Positions 7,677-17,363 of a stretch of DNA of 64,000 bases are shown one piece after another (the stretch's first letter is position 1; the number at the start of each line of letters is the position of its first letter). The position numbers and the translations under genes are program-made. This stretch comes from Nodosilinea sp. FACHB-141. GTDB taxonomy: Bacteria > Cyanobacteriota > Cyanobacteriia > Phormidesmidales > Phormidesmidaceae. The notes under the pieces are model-generated. The model made no database searches and was not told the origin of the DNA. It was given only the letters and a program-made list of their open reading frames with translations. The stretch covers positions 1 to 64,000 of the forward strand of contig NZ_JACJPP010000029.1 of NCBI RefSeq assembly GCF_014696135.1, given 5' to 3'.

Positions 7677-10313
7677 TCAGTGTGGCGCAGCCAGCGCATC
7701 ACGAATTTTTTGCGAGAGTTTGACTCGGCCATAGGGTTTACTCAACAGCTGTACCCCAGGGTCTAATCGGCCTTGATGGACAATGGTATTCTCGCTATAG
7801 CCCGAAGTATAAAGCACCTTTAACTCTGGTCTAAATCGCCGGGTCAGATAGGCTAGCTCACGTCCGCTCATGCCGCCGGGCATGACCATGTCGGTAAATA
7901 GCAGGTCGATGTCGTCTCGCTGACGCAGCAGAATCAGGGCAGTGGGACCATTGGTGGCCACCAGCACCCGGTAGCCCAAATCCACGAGCTGATCGTGGGC
8001 ATAGCGGCGCACCAATTCGTCGTCTTCAACCAGCAAAATTAGCTCTGAGCCACCCACTACGGAGCTATCTACCTGACGGGGCTGAGGCCCGGTGTCGCCC
8101 GAAAATCGGGGTAGGTACATTTTGATGGTGGTACCCTGGCCCGGCTCAGAGTAGAGCTTGATGTGGCCCCCCGACTGCTTAATAAATCCGTAAACCATGC
8201 TCAGGCCCAACCCGGTGCCCTTGCCCTTTTCTTTGGTCGTAAAGAAGGGTTCAAACACCCGCTCCAGATTCTCGGGGGTAATGCCCAACCCTGTGTCTGA
8301 CACCGTCATCATCACGTATGGCCCCGGCGCCACTTCTGCCTGCTGGTCGGTATAGTCTTGGGTGAGATCGGTGTTGGCGGTTTCAAGGGTGAGCTGCCCC
8401 CCCTGAATCATGGCGTCGCGGGCGTTGAGGCAGAGGTTGAGCAGGGCACTTTCAAGCTGGACCGGGTCAACCAAGGCAGGCCACAGCCCGGCCTCAAGTA
8501 CCATTTCAATGTCGATGTGCTCACCCAAGGTACGGCGCAGTAGCCCGTCCATGGTGGTCATCAGCTGGTTGACATCCACCGCTTCGGGGGCGAGGGCCTG
8601 GCGACGGGCAAAGGCTAGTAGCCGCTGGGTGAGGTTGGCTCCCCGCTGAGCGGCGCTGGCAATCATCTCCGCTAGGGGCTGAAGTCGAGGGTCGGGGGCC
8701 AGCATTTCGCTGAGCAACTCAGCGTTGCCCAAAATGACGGTGAGTAGATTGTTAAAGTCATGGGCAATGCCACCCGTCAGCTGGCCGATAGATTCTAGCC
8801 GCTGGGACTGGTGCAGCTGCTCTTCTAGGGCAAGGCGCTCGGTGACGTCTCGAAAATACACGGTCAGGCCCTCGCTGGAGGGGTAGGCTCGTACATCTAA
8901 CCACGCATTTAGAGGCGAATAAAATTCTCGGAATTCAACCGAGCGCCCCTCTTTAATAGCCGTCTCAAACTGCTGATGAAAGACACTGCCGACCGCTTCT
9001 GGAAACTCATGCGAGACATACTTGCCGAGTAGATCAGACCGCCGGCGCTGCAAGAGTTCTTCGGCCTGACGGTTGAGAAAGGTGAAGCGCCACTCGTGAT
9101 CGAGGGTAAAAAAGGCGTCGGTGATGCTCTCTAGAGTGGTGTTAAGGTGATCGGCAGTCTGGCGAGCTTTATGTTCAAGCTGCTTTTGCTCGTGAATTTC
9201 AACCGCAGTGCCGTACCACTTGATGATAGTGCCGTCTTGATCACGAACAGGGACAGCCTGCACCTGGTGCCACCGGTAGTCCCCGTCGTAGCGCCGCAGA
9301 CGCAACTCAAAACGGTAGGGCATGGAGCTTTGCAACGCTGCGGTCCACGCGGCCAGGCAAGGGTCACGATCGTCGGGATGCAGCAGCATCGGCCAGGTTT
9401 GACCGGGATGGGGTTCGGGTTCATAGATGCCGGTGTAGACCCGCAGAGCGTAGCAGGTGTAGTCAATAGTGCCGTCGGGTTCGGCAGTCCAAACGAGCAG
9501 GGGCATGGCGTCGGCCAGCTGACGAAACCGCTGCTCGCTATGCTCTAAGGATTCTTCGGCCTGCTTTTGGGCCGTAATGTCTTGGAAGGCCCCCTGTATT
9601 GCCACAATTTCTCCCTGGTCGTCGCGCACGGGCTGACCAATGGCGCGCACCCACACTCGGCGCTGGCGGGCAGTGATAATTTGCAGCTCTTCATCAAAGG
9701 GCAAGCCAGTCTCGATACAGGCTGTAACGACGGTGGCAATGCGATCGCGATATTCGGGCGAGTAAAACTCGATTGCCTGGGCCAGGGTAGGGGCAAACCC
9801 CGACTCGACCTCGTGGATGCGACACACCTCTTCCGACCAGATCACAGTGGGGCTATTGAGGGGCACCAGCCAGCCCCCAATGCGGCCAATTTCGCCTGCA
9901 ATTTGCAGCAGGGTCCGCTGCGAATTCAGGGTGTCGTAAGCGTCGCTAAGCGCTTGCTGAGAGGTGTCGACCTGCTTGATGTATCGCAAAACTTCTAGGG
10001 TGAGGCCGCTGGTTATAGCGATCGTCATAGCTGCCAGCAGTCGATTGCCAATCACATAGGCAATGGCAAAATCGGGGGGAGCTGGCGGCGACACAAAAAA
10101 GCCCGCCACCGTCAAGCCCAGACTGGCAACGGCAGCCATTCGCACCCAGCGATCGCTGCGAGAGAAGCCCGCTGCCGCCACAATCAGCGGGTACAGGTTA
10201 GCGTGGGCAAACCCCAAAGGCGTCAAGGTATCAGTGGCAAACGCCAACGCCAGCCCAGCGAGGACAAACCTTTTGGTGAGACGAGGGGAGGGAATGGGAA
10301 CTGGGGAGGTCAT
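7677..10313 (-). CDS. Membrane-anchored PAS hybrid histidine kinase with C-terminal receiver
   Basis: An 878-residue protein. The N-terminus (about 10-110) has three or four hydrophobic helices, typical of a membrane sensor or anchor domain. A short coiled region is followed by three PAS/PAC domains (about 130-255, 260-380, 385-490). The HisKA domain is of the GGIAHDFNNLL class, with His518 as phospho-acceptor. HATPase_c follows (NLCLNARDA, DTGLGI, GTGLGLSMVYG), then a receiver with Asp808 in LLFTDMVMPGG. The HDFNNLL class commonly pairs with an attached receiver, as here. Upstream lies a broken receiver remnant (10341-10520) of similar sequence, which suggests this locus once held a further hybrid kinase or regulator. 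Confidence 0.92.
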   Translation of the reverse strand: MTSPVPIPSPRLTKRFVLAGLALAFATDTLTPLGFAHANLYPLIVAAAGFSRSDRWVRMAAVASLGLTVAGFFVSPPAPPDFAIAYVIGNRLLAAMTIAITSGLTLEVLRYIKQVDTSQQALSDAYDTLNSQRTLLQIAGEIGRIGGWLVPLNSPTVIWSEEVCRIHEVESGFAPTLAQAIEFYSPEYRDRIATVVTACIETGLPFDEELQIITARQRRVWVRAIGQPVRDDQGEIVAIQGAFQDITAQKQAEESLEHSEQRFRQLADAMPLLVWTAEPDGTIDYTCYALRVYTGIYEPEPHPGQTWPMLLHPDDRDPCLAAWTAALQSSMPYRFELRLRRYDGDYRWHQVQAVPVRDQDGTIIKWYGTAVEIHEQKQLEHKARQTADHLNTTLESITDAFFTLDHEWRFTFLNRQAEELLQRRRSDLLGKYVSHEFPEAVGSVFHQQFETAIKEGRSVEFREFYSPLNAWLDVRAYPSSEGLTVYFRDVTERLALEEQLHQSQRLESIGQLTGGIAHDFNNLLTVILGNAELLSEMLAPDPRLQPLAEMIASAAQRGANLTQRLLAFARRQALAPEAVDVNQLMTTMDGLLRRTLGEHIDIEMVLEAGLWPALVDPVQLESALLNLCLNARDAMIQGGQLTLETANTDLTQDYTDQQAEVAPGPYVMMTVSDTGLGITPENLERVFEPFFTTKEKGKGTGLGLSMVYGFIKQSGGHIKLYSEPGQGTTIKMYLPRFSGDTGPQPRQVDSSVVGGSELILLVEDDELVRRYAHDQLVDLGYRVLVATNGPTALILLRQRDDIDLLFTDMVMPGGMSGRELAYLTRRFRPELKVLYTSGYSENTIVHQGRLDPGVQLLSKPYGRVKLSQKIRDALAAPH

Positions 10314-10340
10314 AGCGGTACGGTGAGAAATATCTCATGG

Positions 10341-10520
10341 TTAGCCTCCGGTGAGAGCTTGATGGATTTTGTAGGCCGACTCGGCCTGCTGGTAGGGTTT
10401 GTGCAGCAGGTATATCTCTGTCTCTAGCCCTTTCAGTGGGGCAAGATGTTCTCGGCATAGCCAGAGGTGACAGCACCCGCAGCTGGGGGTGGCGAGCTTT
10501 CCTAACCAAGGGAGGCAAGG
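10341..10520 (-). pseudogene. Frameshifted remnant of a response-regulator receiver
   Basis: On the minus strand three different frames give consecutive pieces of a receiver C-terminus: ARHPQLRVL, then VTSGYAENILPH, then LLHKPYQQAESAYKIHQALTGG (shown as overlapping short pieces). These correspond to the usual VLxTSGYxEN and LxKPY elements of HDFNNLL-kinase receivers. At least two frameshifts separate them and no N-terminal half is recognisable. It is a decayed copy and not a functional gene. Confidence 0.65.
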
Positions 10521-11308
10521 GTATTGATGTGGTAAAAGCCGCCTGCCGATGTGGCTCTCTATCAGGCTAAGACCAGAAGACGTAATTGGGTGGTGGTCCA
10601 CAGTGCCTGCAACGAAAGTGGCTAAGCTTCTTATGCAAATCTCAAGATTACGGTGGAGTGGTTGTTTCCTAAAGCTCCAGCGACTGGGACTAGCCTTGGT
10701 CAAGCCACAGAATTGCCTAGAATAGTTGTCCCGCGCCACAAAGCAGCATCAAAGCCTCTCTTGGCAGCTCTTTCGTGAGTACAGGCGTGGGGTAAGCCAG
10801 ATTGACTCATTGCGCGCAGGCAACTATTCATCACAGGAGCAACTATTTATCACAGCTAGAGGCCCTAAAGTAGCGAGGTTGCGCTTTTGACCTATTCGGC
10901 CGCATGTTTTGACAGACAACAGGCAGCTATCCAACGAAAGAATTGAGGATGTCAGTGCCAAAAATAGTCGAAAACGAGCTGTGTACTACTCAAGTTTGGA
11001 CACATATCAGTTCATCGTTAACTGAAAGGGCGCACTGCCTGAATGGCTTTAACCCTCCGGCATCGACAGATGAGGCCTATGAGCAAGTTATTTTAGTGCT
11101 GGTGTACGGAATACCCCAGGTGTACAAAGACCTTGAGACTGAATTTTTCTCTCACCGCTTTACCAACAGTCGTAGATCGTAGATCTTTGCCGTAAACCCA
11201 CAACTGGGGCGGCCAGCAAAAAGGCTAAAACAGGTTCGCTGTAGAAAAACCATTAAGAATAGGATCCAATGCAGTGAAGGGGACGATAAGCATTAACTCT
11301 GATGAGAC
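10521..11308. other. Gene-poor interval with small repeats
   Basis: It holds the short repeat at 10724-10778 and two tandem copies of GCAACTATT-C/T-ATCACAG (10820-10836 and 10839-10855). A plus-strand open frame at 10943-11182 (79 codons) has no recognisable domain or ribosome binding site, and I do not call it. Confidence 0.45.
10724..10778. repeat. Short intergenic repeat, copy 2
   Basis: The 55 bp running from AGTTGTCCCGCGCC to CAGCTCTTTCGTGA is about 84% identical to 15198-15252. It occurs next to a receiver remnant here and next to a GGDEF remnant at 15.2 kb. Confidence 0.55.
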
Positions 11309-14300
11309 TTAACTCTCAGGTGAAATGGTACCCCTAGCTAGCAGCGGTGGAATTTCATGGGCTGGCAGAGGTCTAGCGAAGTAGTAGCCCTGCCCCTGTT
11401 TGCAGCCCATCGCTTTTAGCAAAGCTAGTTGGTCAGCGGTTTCAATCCCTTCGGCTACTGCCTGCAGTCCTAGCCGCTCCGTTAGCGTCAGGATAGTAAC
11501 TACGATATCGCGATTGATCTGGTCCTGGTGCATCTGCTGAGTAAAGGATTTATCAACTTTAAGCGAGTTGATCGGCAGACGGTGCAGGTAGCTAAGGGAA
11601 GAGTAGCCTGTACCAAAATCATCGATCGCAACGCGAATATTCAGGGATTGCAGCTGATTAATCAGCTCAATGATGGCCTCGGTGTTGCTGATCAGCATGG
11701 TTTCAGTAATTTCTAGAGTCAGGTGTTGGCCATCCAGACCGGTCTGGTGGAGCACCTGCTCGACTTCAGACAAGAAGCCCTGGTGGTTAAGCTGCTCAAC
11801 CGATAGGTTGACATTCATTCTTAGATGACTCAGGGTCGGAAACTGCTGCCGCCAGACCTGCAGTTGCTCACAGGCGGTGCGCAAAATCCAGCGGCTCAGA
11901 CCAATAATCAGTCCGGTTTCCTCAGCGATGGGAATAAAGTCACAGGGAGGAACCAGCCCCAGTTCAGGATGTTTCCACCGCACTAGGGCTTCGAACCCGG
12001 TGATATCGCCAGTACTGAGGTTAACAACCGGCTGGTAGTAAAGGGTGAACTGCTCGTGGACAATGGCCTGCCGTAGCTCGTGCTCAAGCTGCATACGATG
12101 CACCACCCGAGTATGAAAATCAGGGTCGAACAGGGCATAGCAGTTTTTCCCCTGAGCTTTGGCCTGATACATTGCAATGTCAGCATCGCGCAGCAGATCT
12201 GAGGGGTGGAGATATTGGGCGGAGGCTAGCACAATCCCAATGCTGACGGTAATGTAAACCTGCCGTCCCTGAATCTGAAAAGGTAGGCAGAGGGCATCCA
12301 GCAACCGTTCTGCAATCTGGGTAGCCTCTGAGAGGCCATCAATGCCATCTAGGAGAATTACGAACTCATCGCCACCCAAACGGGCGGGGATATCGAGCGG
12401 GCGAACGATGTGGAGAATTTTTGCAGCGGCGGCTTTCAGCAGTTGGTCCCCGGCCTGGTGCCCCATGCTGTCATTCACCAGCTTGAAGCGGTCTAAATCC
12501 AAAAACAGCACCGCAAACTGAAAATTGGGCTGCCGCTGCTGCCGCTGGAGGGCAAATTCCAGACTCGACATCAGCAGATTGCGGTTGGGCAGGTCGGTAA
12601 GGGCATCGTGCATGGCCGAATGGCGCAGTTCCTCAACAGCGGTAAAGCGGTCGGTTATGTCCTGAACCTGAGCAATGAAATAGAGAGGCTGCTGGTGCTG
12701 GTCTCTCACCAGAGAGCCCGTCAGCAAAACCCTCACGACAAACTCCTGCTTGTGGTGGTAACGCTTCTCCATTTGATAGGACGGAATCTCGTCAGCCAGG
12801 AGCCGCCGCATCAGGGCCAGGTCGGCCTTCAGATCATCCGCGTGGGTGATGGTTTGAAAGTCCAGCAGCAGTAGCTCTGCCTCGGAATAGCCAGTAATGT
12901 AGCAGAATGACCGATTTACCCGGAGAAACGCTCCCTCCAGCCCCACTAGCGCCATACCGATGCCAGCATGGTCGAAGGCACTTCGAAACCGCTCTTCACT
13001 TTCTTGCAGGGCAGATTGGGCATGAATGCGATCGCTGATGTCGCGATGGGTGCCGACCATCCGCAGGGGGTTGCCCTCGGGATCTTGGGCGATTACTCTG
13101 CCATAGGTCTCAACCCATTTCCAGTCACCGGATTTAGTGCGCAGTCGATACTCAAACCGATAACCAGAGTTCTGCTCCCGCAGATGGGCCGCCAGCTCTG
13201 CCATTGCCCTCGGTTTATCGTCTGGATGAATCAGGTTCTCCCAGGTGCTGACATGCTGGGGCAGTTCCCCTACGCCATAGCCCAGCATGGCGAGCCAGCG
13301 CTGGTCATAGAGAGTCCTGCCTGTGTCGATAGTCCAATCCCATAGCCCATCCCCGGAGCCTTCCAGGGCCAGTTGAAACCGGTTTTCGTGCTCACGGTAC
13401 CGGGTGATTTCCTGGCTCAGGAGGGTGGATGCCTGCACCAGTGCAGCTTTGTTCTGCTGCGCTTCCGTCATATCCATCTGGATACCGGCGATGGCATAGA
13501 GTTCGCCGTTGTCATCCAGAATCATCTGGCCCTGACTGCGCAGCCAGCGAACGCTGCCATCGGGCAGCCGCACCCGATAGTCTATCTGCATGTCGTCCTG
13601 GGAACTTAAAGCCTGCTGAATCTGTTCGTTCACCCGGGGCCAGTCCTCTGGATGAATGGCCTGTCTCCATACATCAAAGGGTTTATCGTCGCTGCTGGGC
13701 TCATAGCCTGTGAGCCGATAGTTGGTGTCAGACCAGTGGATGATGTTGCTGGTGAGATCCCAGTACCAGATACCGATCTGGGCCGATTCCAGGGCCTCAT
13801 AGAGCCGTTGCTGGCTGGTGCGGAGCTGAGATTCGCTGCGTTTGCGCTCGCTAATATCCGTATGGACACAGGTGACCCTCCAGCACTGGGCTTCGGTATC
13901 GTAGCGGCTGGCGTACCGGGCCCAGATCCACCGCAGACTGCCATCCCAGTGGTGAAATCGGTATTCTTCCTCGGTATTGTGCTCAGCATAGACGCTCTCA
14001 TAGAGGCGGGGTACCAGGGCTTCGAGGTCCTCTGGCTCTACTCCATTCATCCACAGGTGTTGATCCGCCATGACGGCTTCGGCAGAGAAGCCAAATAAGT
14101 CCAGGCTGCCCGCCGAGCAATAGTCATAGACCCAATCGCCATTGGCAAACACTCTGAAGCAGCCGATACAGGCAATGGCGTTATCCAGAACCACTTCCAG
14201 CATGGCCCGAGACTCTCTCAGACGCTGTTCCGTCTGGTGGTGCTGTTGAATCTCGGCCTGCAGCTGTGCATTACTCTGCTGCAGGGCGGCGGTGCGTTCC

Positions 14301-14809
14301 GCCACCCGCTGTTCCAGCTCCTGGTTGAGCTGGTGTAACGAGCGCTCCAGCTGCTTGCGCCGGGTGACATCGCGCATCACCGACAGGTGGCGATGGGGCA
14401 AAAAATTGGCCGTGGCAGCGAACTCGACCTCCCGCACCGTGCCATCGGCCCGCAGCAGCTCGATTTCTCCCGTCAGGCGCTCATCGTCTAGAAACTGATG
14501 CCAGACATCGGTGTATTCTGTAGCCCGCACGAACCGGCTGACCTTTTGGCCCAGCAACTCCTCCCGGGGAAGCCCCAGCAGCTCACAAGCGGCGGCATTC
14601 ACATCCAGGTAATGCCCCTCATCGTCGCAGACCACCATGGCATCGAGTGCCCCTTCAAAGAAGGCCCGCAGCTGCCGGTCCCGGAGGCTCTGATCCAGGT
14701 CATTTGCCTGCTCGTTCTGCGCAGAGGTGTCTTGAATCCTACGGTTTTTATCCTCAGCAGAAGACCCAATCCCAGGCCTAGAAGATTCTGGCGGGAACGG
14801 TAGAGCCAT
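11309..14809 (-). CDS. PAS-GGDEF-EAL bifunctional cyclic-di-GMP signalling protein
   Basis: A 1166-residue cytosolic protein. About five PAS/PAC modules (from about residue 45 to 760) are followed by a GGDEF domain with an intact GGDEF signature (Asp814 central) and an EAL domain with EALVRW at 940-945 plus DDFGTGYSSL and KVDKSF near the end. GGDEF domains make cyclic-di-GMP and EAL domains hydrolyse it. Both signatures look intact, so either activity could dominate under PAS control. Cyclic-di-GMP controls motility, phototaxis and biofilm formation in cyanobacteria. It appears to be a single-gene transcription unit, since flanking genes on the same strand are hundreds of bases away. Confidence 0.93.
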   Translation of the reverse strand: MALPFPPESSRPGIGSSAEDKNRRIQDTSAQNEQANDLDQSLRDRQLRAFFEGALDAMVVCDDEGHYLDVNAAACELLGLPREELLGQKVSRFVRATEYTDVWHQFLDDERLTGEIELLRADGTVREVEFAATANFLPHRHLSVMRDVTRRKQLERSLHQLNQELEQRVAERTAALQQSNAQLQAEIQQHHQTEQRLRESRAMLEVVLDNAIACIGCFRVFANGDWVYDYCSAGSLDLFGFSAEAVMADQHLWMNGVEPEDLEALVPRLYESVYAEHNTEEEYRFHHWDGSLRWIWARYASRYDTEAQCWRVTCVHTDISERKRSESQLRTSQQRLYEALESAQIGIWYWDLTSNIIHWSDTNYRLTGYEPSSDDKPFDVWRQAIHPEDWPRVNEQIQQALSSQDDMQIDYRVRLPDGSVRWLRSQGQMILDDNGELYAIAGIQMDMTEAQQNKAALVQASTLLSQEITRYREHENRFQLALEGSGDGLWDWTIDTGRTLYDQRWLAMLGYGVGELPQHVSTWENLIHPDDKPRAMAELAAHLREQNSGYRFEYRLRTKSGDWKWVETYGRVIAQDPEGNPLRMVGTHRDISDRIHAQSALQESEERFRSAFDHAGIGMALVGLEGAFLRVNRSFCYITGYSEAELLLLDFQTITHADDLKADLALMRRLLADEIPSYQMEKRYHHKQEFVVRVLLTGSLVRDQHQQPLYFIAQVQDITDRFTAVEELRHSAMHDALTDLPNRNLLMSSLEFALQRQQRQPNFQFAVLFLDLDRFKLVNDSMGHQAGDQLLKAAAAKILHIVRPLDIPARLGGDEFVILLDGIDGLSEATQIAERLLDALCLPFQIQGRQVYITVSIGIVLASAQYLHPSDLLRDADIAMYQAKAQGKNCYALFDPDFHTRVVHRMQLEHELRQAIVHEQFTLYYQPVVNLSTGDITGFEALVRWKHPELGLVPPCDFIPIAEETGLIIGLSRWILRTACEQLQVWRQQFPTLSHLRMNVNLSVEQLNHQGFLSEVEQVLHQTGLDGQHLTLEITETMLISNTEAIIELINQLQSLNIRVAIDDFGTGYSSLSYLHRLPINSLKVDKSFTQQMHQDQINRDIVVTILTLTERLGLQAVAEGIETADQLALLKAMGCKQGQGYYFARPLPAHEIPPLLARGTISPES

Positions 14810-14997
14810 GGTACTCCTCAGGATGCACCTGTATACCTTCTAAGTTAGAGGTGAAAAGAGCAGGGCATGATTTAGGATGGGCCATCTGCTAAGGGTGAGA
14901 ACAAATCAAGCCAATGTCTTAATGCTTCGATACACGCTTTAGCAGTTCGCAACTAAAGCGATGATGACAGTGTATTGATGGGGCATGGAAAAAGCAG

Positions 14998-15120
14998 CGG
15001 GCTCAGCGGCACCAGCAACCCATTGGCGTCATTATGGTCGATGTAGACCACTTCAAGCGGTTCAACGACACCTATGGTCATGAAGCGGGAGACCATATCT
15101 TGCAAGTCATCGAAATCTCG
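14998..15120 (+). pseudogene. GGDEF-domain fragment
   Basis: The plus strand encodes a typical first part of a GGDEF domain ([20 protein letters not shown], then [16 protein letters not shown]). It stops matching at about 15120, long before the GGDEF signature. No upstream sensor is attached. The break coincides with the start of the intergenic repeat at 15193, so the gene was probably truncated by a rearrangement there. Confidence 0.75.
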
Positions 15121-15192
15121 TTGAGCCGAGCTCGTCTACTAAAGCTCGCGCTATCCCCTTTCTGTCTCGGTTCTAGCCCTCTGGTCGCCTGT

Positions 15193-15252
15193 GGAGTAGC
15201 TGCCCCGCGCCGCAGAGCAGCATCACAACCGCTCTCGACAGCTCTTTCGTGA
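15193..15252. repeat. Short intergenic repeat, copy 3 (longest)
   Basis: GGAGTAGCTGCCCCGCGCC through CAGCTCTTTCGTGA. It shares its left half with 4975-5004 and its right part with 10724-10778. It lies exactly between two gene remnants (GGDEF to the left, TPR to the right), as if it marked a junction. Confidence 0.55.
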
Positions 15253-15288
15253 AACGTTCCAAAATTTGTCCGACACTACACTCAGCTA

Positions 15289-15510
15289 TGTCAGCTCCTG
15301 CTGATGAAGCAGTCCTTGAGCGAGGCCCATCCCGCTGTCGCCCGAAGCCTCAATAACCTGGCTTTGCTTTACGAATCCCAAGGGCGTTATAAGGAGGCCG
15401 AACTCCTTTACCTGGAAGCTTCAGCGATGATGAAGCAGTTCTTGGGCGAGGCCCATCCAGAGACGATAACTGTTCGTCAGAATCTGGAACGACTGGTGGC
15501 GGAACTATGA
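15289..15510 (+). pseudogene. Fragment of a TPR (kinesin-light-chain-like) repeat protein
   Basis: One and a half 42-residue TPR units are readable (AVARSLNNLALLYESQGRYK and EAHPETITVRQNLERLV), ending in a stop at 15508-15510. The consensus SLNNLALLYxxQGRYxEAE is the same as in the two TPR-CHAT proteins at 19.9-29.4 kb. There is no plausible N-terminus, and repeat and GGDEF debris precede it. It most likely represents the 3' end of a lost gene. A short functional protein starting at the ATG at 15304 cannot be excluded. Confidence 0.6.
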
Positions 15511-15656
15511 GTCAGTTGCAAGAGGAGACACCTAGTGAAACAACTCTAAGTCCTGGTTTAGTTACCCCGCGCCGCGACCACTCATCAGCACAAAAGTACT
15601 AAATAGGCCTAAATCGCCAGCTTCGCTACTTATGGCTAAGTACTGTCATTCGTTCG

Positions 15657-16043
15657 TTATAGGGAGTTATCTACCCATCCACAGTGCTCACAATCCCAGT
15701 GGATGCGAGGAGTCGGATAGGTCTGTTTAAGAGGCCTCTCACAATGGTGACATCGGCCTGTAAAGAGAGGATGGGTGTCAAGTAAATGAAGCCGCTGGTC
15801 AAGCGTAAGGCGCTCCACAGGATCTAAGAAGAGGTCACCAGCATAGTAGCTTGCCCCTGCGGGGTGCCATTGCTCGTCGTCGTCGTACCAGGCAAGCGGA
15901 TCATCTATCTCGCGAGCATCCTCACCCCTAAGGCTAAAGTCGTCGCAGATGTGCCCATCAACGCCGGTAGGGTGCTCAGCACAGACAAGGTAAAGACTAT
16001 GAGCAAAGTACTTACACCGATCACAGCAGGAAAGCTTTGGCAT
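15657..16043 (-). CDS. Small zinc-ribbon protein of unknown function
   Basis: 128 residues from the ATG at 16041-16043, chosen because AAGAGG stands 8 nt upstream; the frame is open further upstream. The N-terminal part has CCDRCKYFAHS, then LVCAEHP and GHICDDF. The C-terminal part has a second cysteine pair set, CHHCERP followed by CEHCGW. The two Cys pairs at the end are a zinc-ribbon signature. The middle is acidic (WYDDDEQW). I recognise the general pattern from uncharacterised cyanobacterial proteins but no function. It may bind nucleic acid or a protein partner through the ribbon. Confidence 0.7.
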   Translation of the reverse strand: MPKLSCCDRCKYFAHSLYLVCAEHPTGVDGHICDDFSLRGEDAREIDDPLAWYDDDEQWHPAGASYYAGDLFLDPVERLTLDQRLHLLDTHPLFTGRCHHCERPLKQTYPTPRIHWDCEHCGWVDNSL

Positions 16044-16208
16044 ACTTTGCCTCTTCGTAAACCTCATCGTCACTCGCTTCTGATAGTACCCTCTCCAAAA
16101 AACAAATATTCCAGCTTCTAGTCTAGGCAGGCTTCCTCTGTGTTTCCGATTCATAGACTATTGTCCATAGTCTTGGCTTGCCTTGCACATGGCTCCAACA
16201 ACGCAACA

Positions 16209-16740
16209 TTAAGTAGCGTTACCGCTCCATGATTTCGCTAGCTTTTGGAGAGCCTCCTCGGCGCTCTCCTGCGCCACTCGCGAGGTGATTTTTTGGTAGA
16301 TAAGTGTCATCTGAATCTTTTCGTGACCAAGCAGCGCTCGTAAGACTTCTAGGAGGATTATCTGGGCTCGCTCGGTAACAAAGGTGTGGCGGAGGTCATG
16401 GAACCGAGTACCCTTGAGTGACTTGTACTGGTCGATGGCCTCTCTCAAGTCTCGGTGAGCGATGGCGTAGGAAAGGGGGCACACGTAGCACGATCGCGTG
16501 AGTCGTTTGGTGAAAAGCGCACCGGCCGTCCACTAAAGAAGCACAGCCGATTTTTGTTGCCTTTGTCTATCACCTGAACTTGGCGTTCCGCTAGGTCTAC
16601 ACTTATGAGCGGAAAGGCCAGCATTTCTGCGATTCGGGCGCCACTTTCATAAAAAATCCACAGGAGGGCATTGATTCGAGGATTGGGGTTTGCAGCATGG
16701 TACGGAGCTGCGCTTGAGTTAGGTACTTAACTACTCTGGT
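16209..16740 (-). pseudogene. Broken tyrosine recombinase (XerC/phage-integrase type)
   Basis: The C-terminal third is open from 16484 to 16209 and contains the HDLRHTF box (catalytic His and Arg) and LLGHEKIQMTLIYQ with the last catalytic His and the nucleophilic Tyr. Upstream in other frames come LTQAQLRTML and ALLWIFYESGARIAEMLAF (with the first catalytic Arg), then LAERQVQVIDKGNKNR (β-strand Lys region). At least two frameshifts separate the pieces and the N-terminal DNA-binding domain is missing. It is an inactive relic of a mobile element or integron-like system. Confidence 0.8.
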
Positions 16741-17203
16741 CTGTGGAGTAGCTCACGCGCGACCCCTGCCAGGATACGAGATGTGGCCATATGCATCCCT
16801 ATTACTAGCGGCATCACGATGCCATATGTAGAGCGATGTACGAAGCAAAATTACTCCGCATTAGGCGTTTAAGAACCCTATGGCACCCACACCTACAGCA
16901 ACGCTTAATCTCCAGCGCCAGTCGCTTAGGACATACGTAAAGCGTGTGCGCAAAACTCGGCAGATAACGAAGACCAAGTTAGCCCGTCGCGCCCAGATTA
17001 ACCTCCCTACGATCCTTCGACCGGAGAACGGCAGGGTGGAGGGGTAGAAGCTCAAAGGCTGGGTACTCAATCGGATCGCCATAGCACTTCAGGCGCCCGT
17101 TGAGTATCTTCGAGTTGCGTATTCGGAGGCGGTGTTCAGGCGCTGCAATCCCTTCAGATCTGCCCACGCTGCTAGGTGCCGAGCGCTCTGCCTAATAGCT
17201 AAT
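16741..17203. other. Intergenic, no gene seen
   Basis: Several short open frames in this stretch of about 460 bp lack recognisable protein features or ribosome binding sites. It begins with GTGGAGTAGCTC, echoing the short repeat family at 15193. Confidence 0.4.
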
Positions 17204-17251
17204 GAATTTCCGTCATTTCAGCTATTCTCCAGCGAGAGTAACAAAAGAGAG
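17204..17251. repeat. 48-bp direct repeat, left copy
   Basis: GAATTTCCGTCATTTCAGCT followed by ATTCTCCAGCGAGAGTAA and AAAAGAG matches 18829-18876 at 44 of 48 positions in the same orientation. The pair brackets the haloperoxidase-like gene at 17364-18485, leaving about 1.6 kb between them. Confidence 0.7.
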
Positions 17252-17363
17252 AGCGGTTATGTTTTCAAGGTTCAATTGTTATTTATATAACTTTCGCTCC
17301 CCTTTGACTTTTCAAGCAGAAAGGCTAACGAGGAGGGAAAGTTATTGAGCTTGTAGAAGCTCT

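Noticed and set aside
10943-11182. 79-codon plus-strand frame
   Set aside because: No ribosome binding site, domain or duplicate copy supports it.
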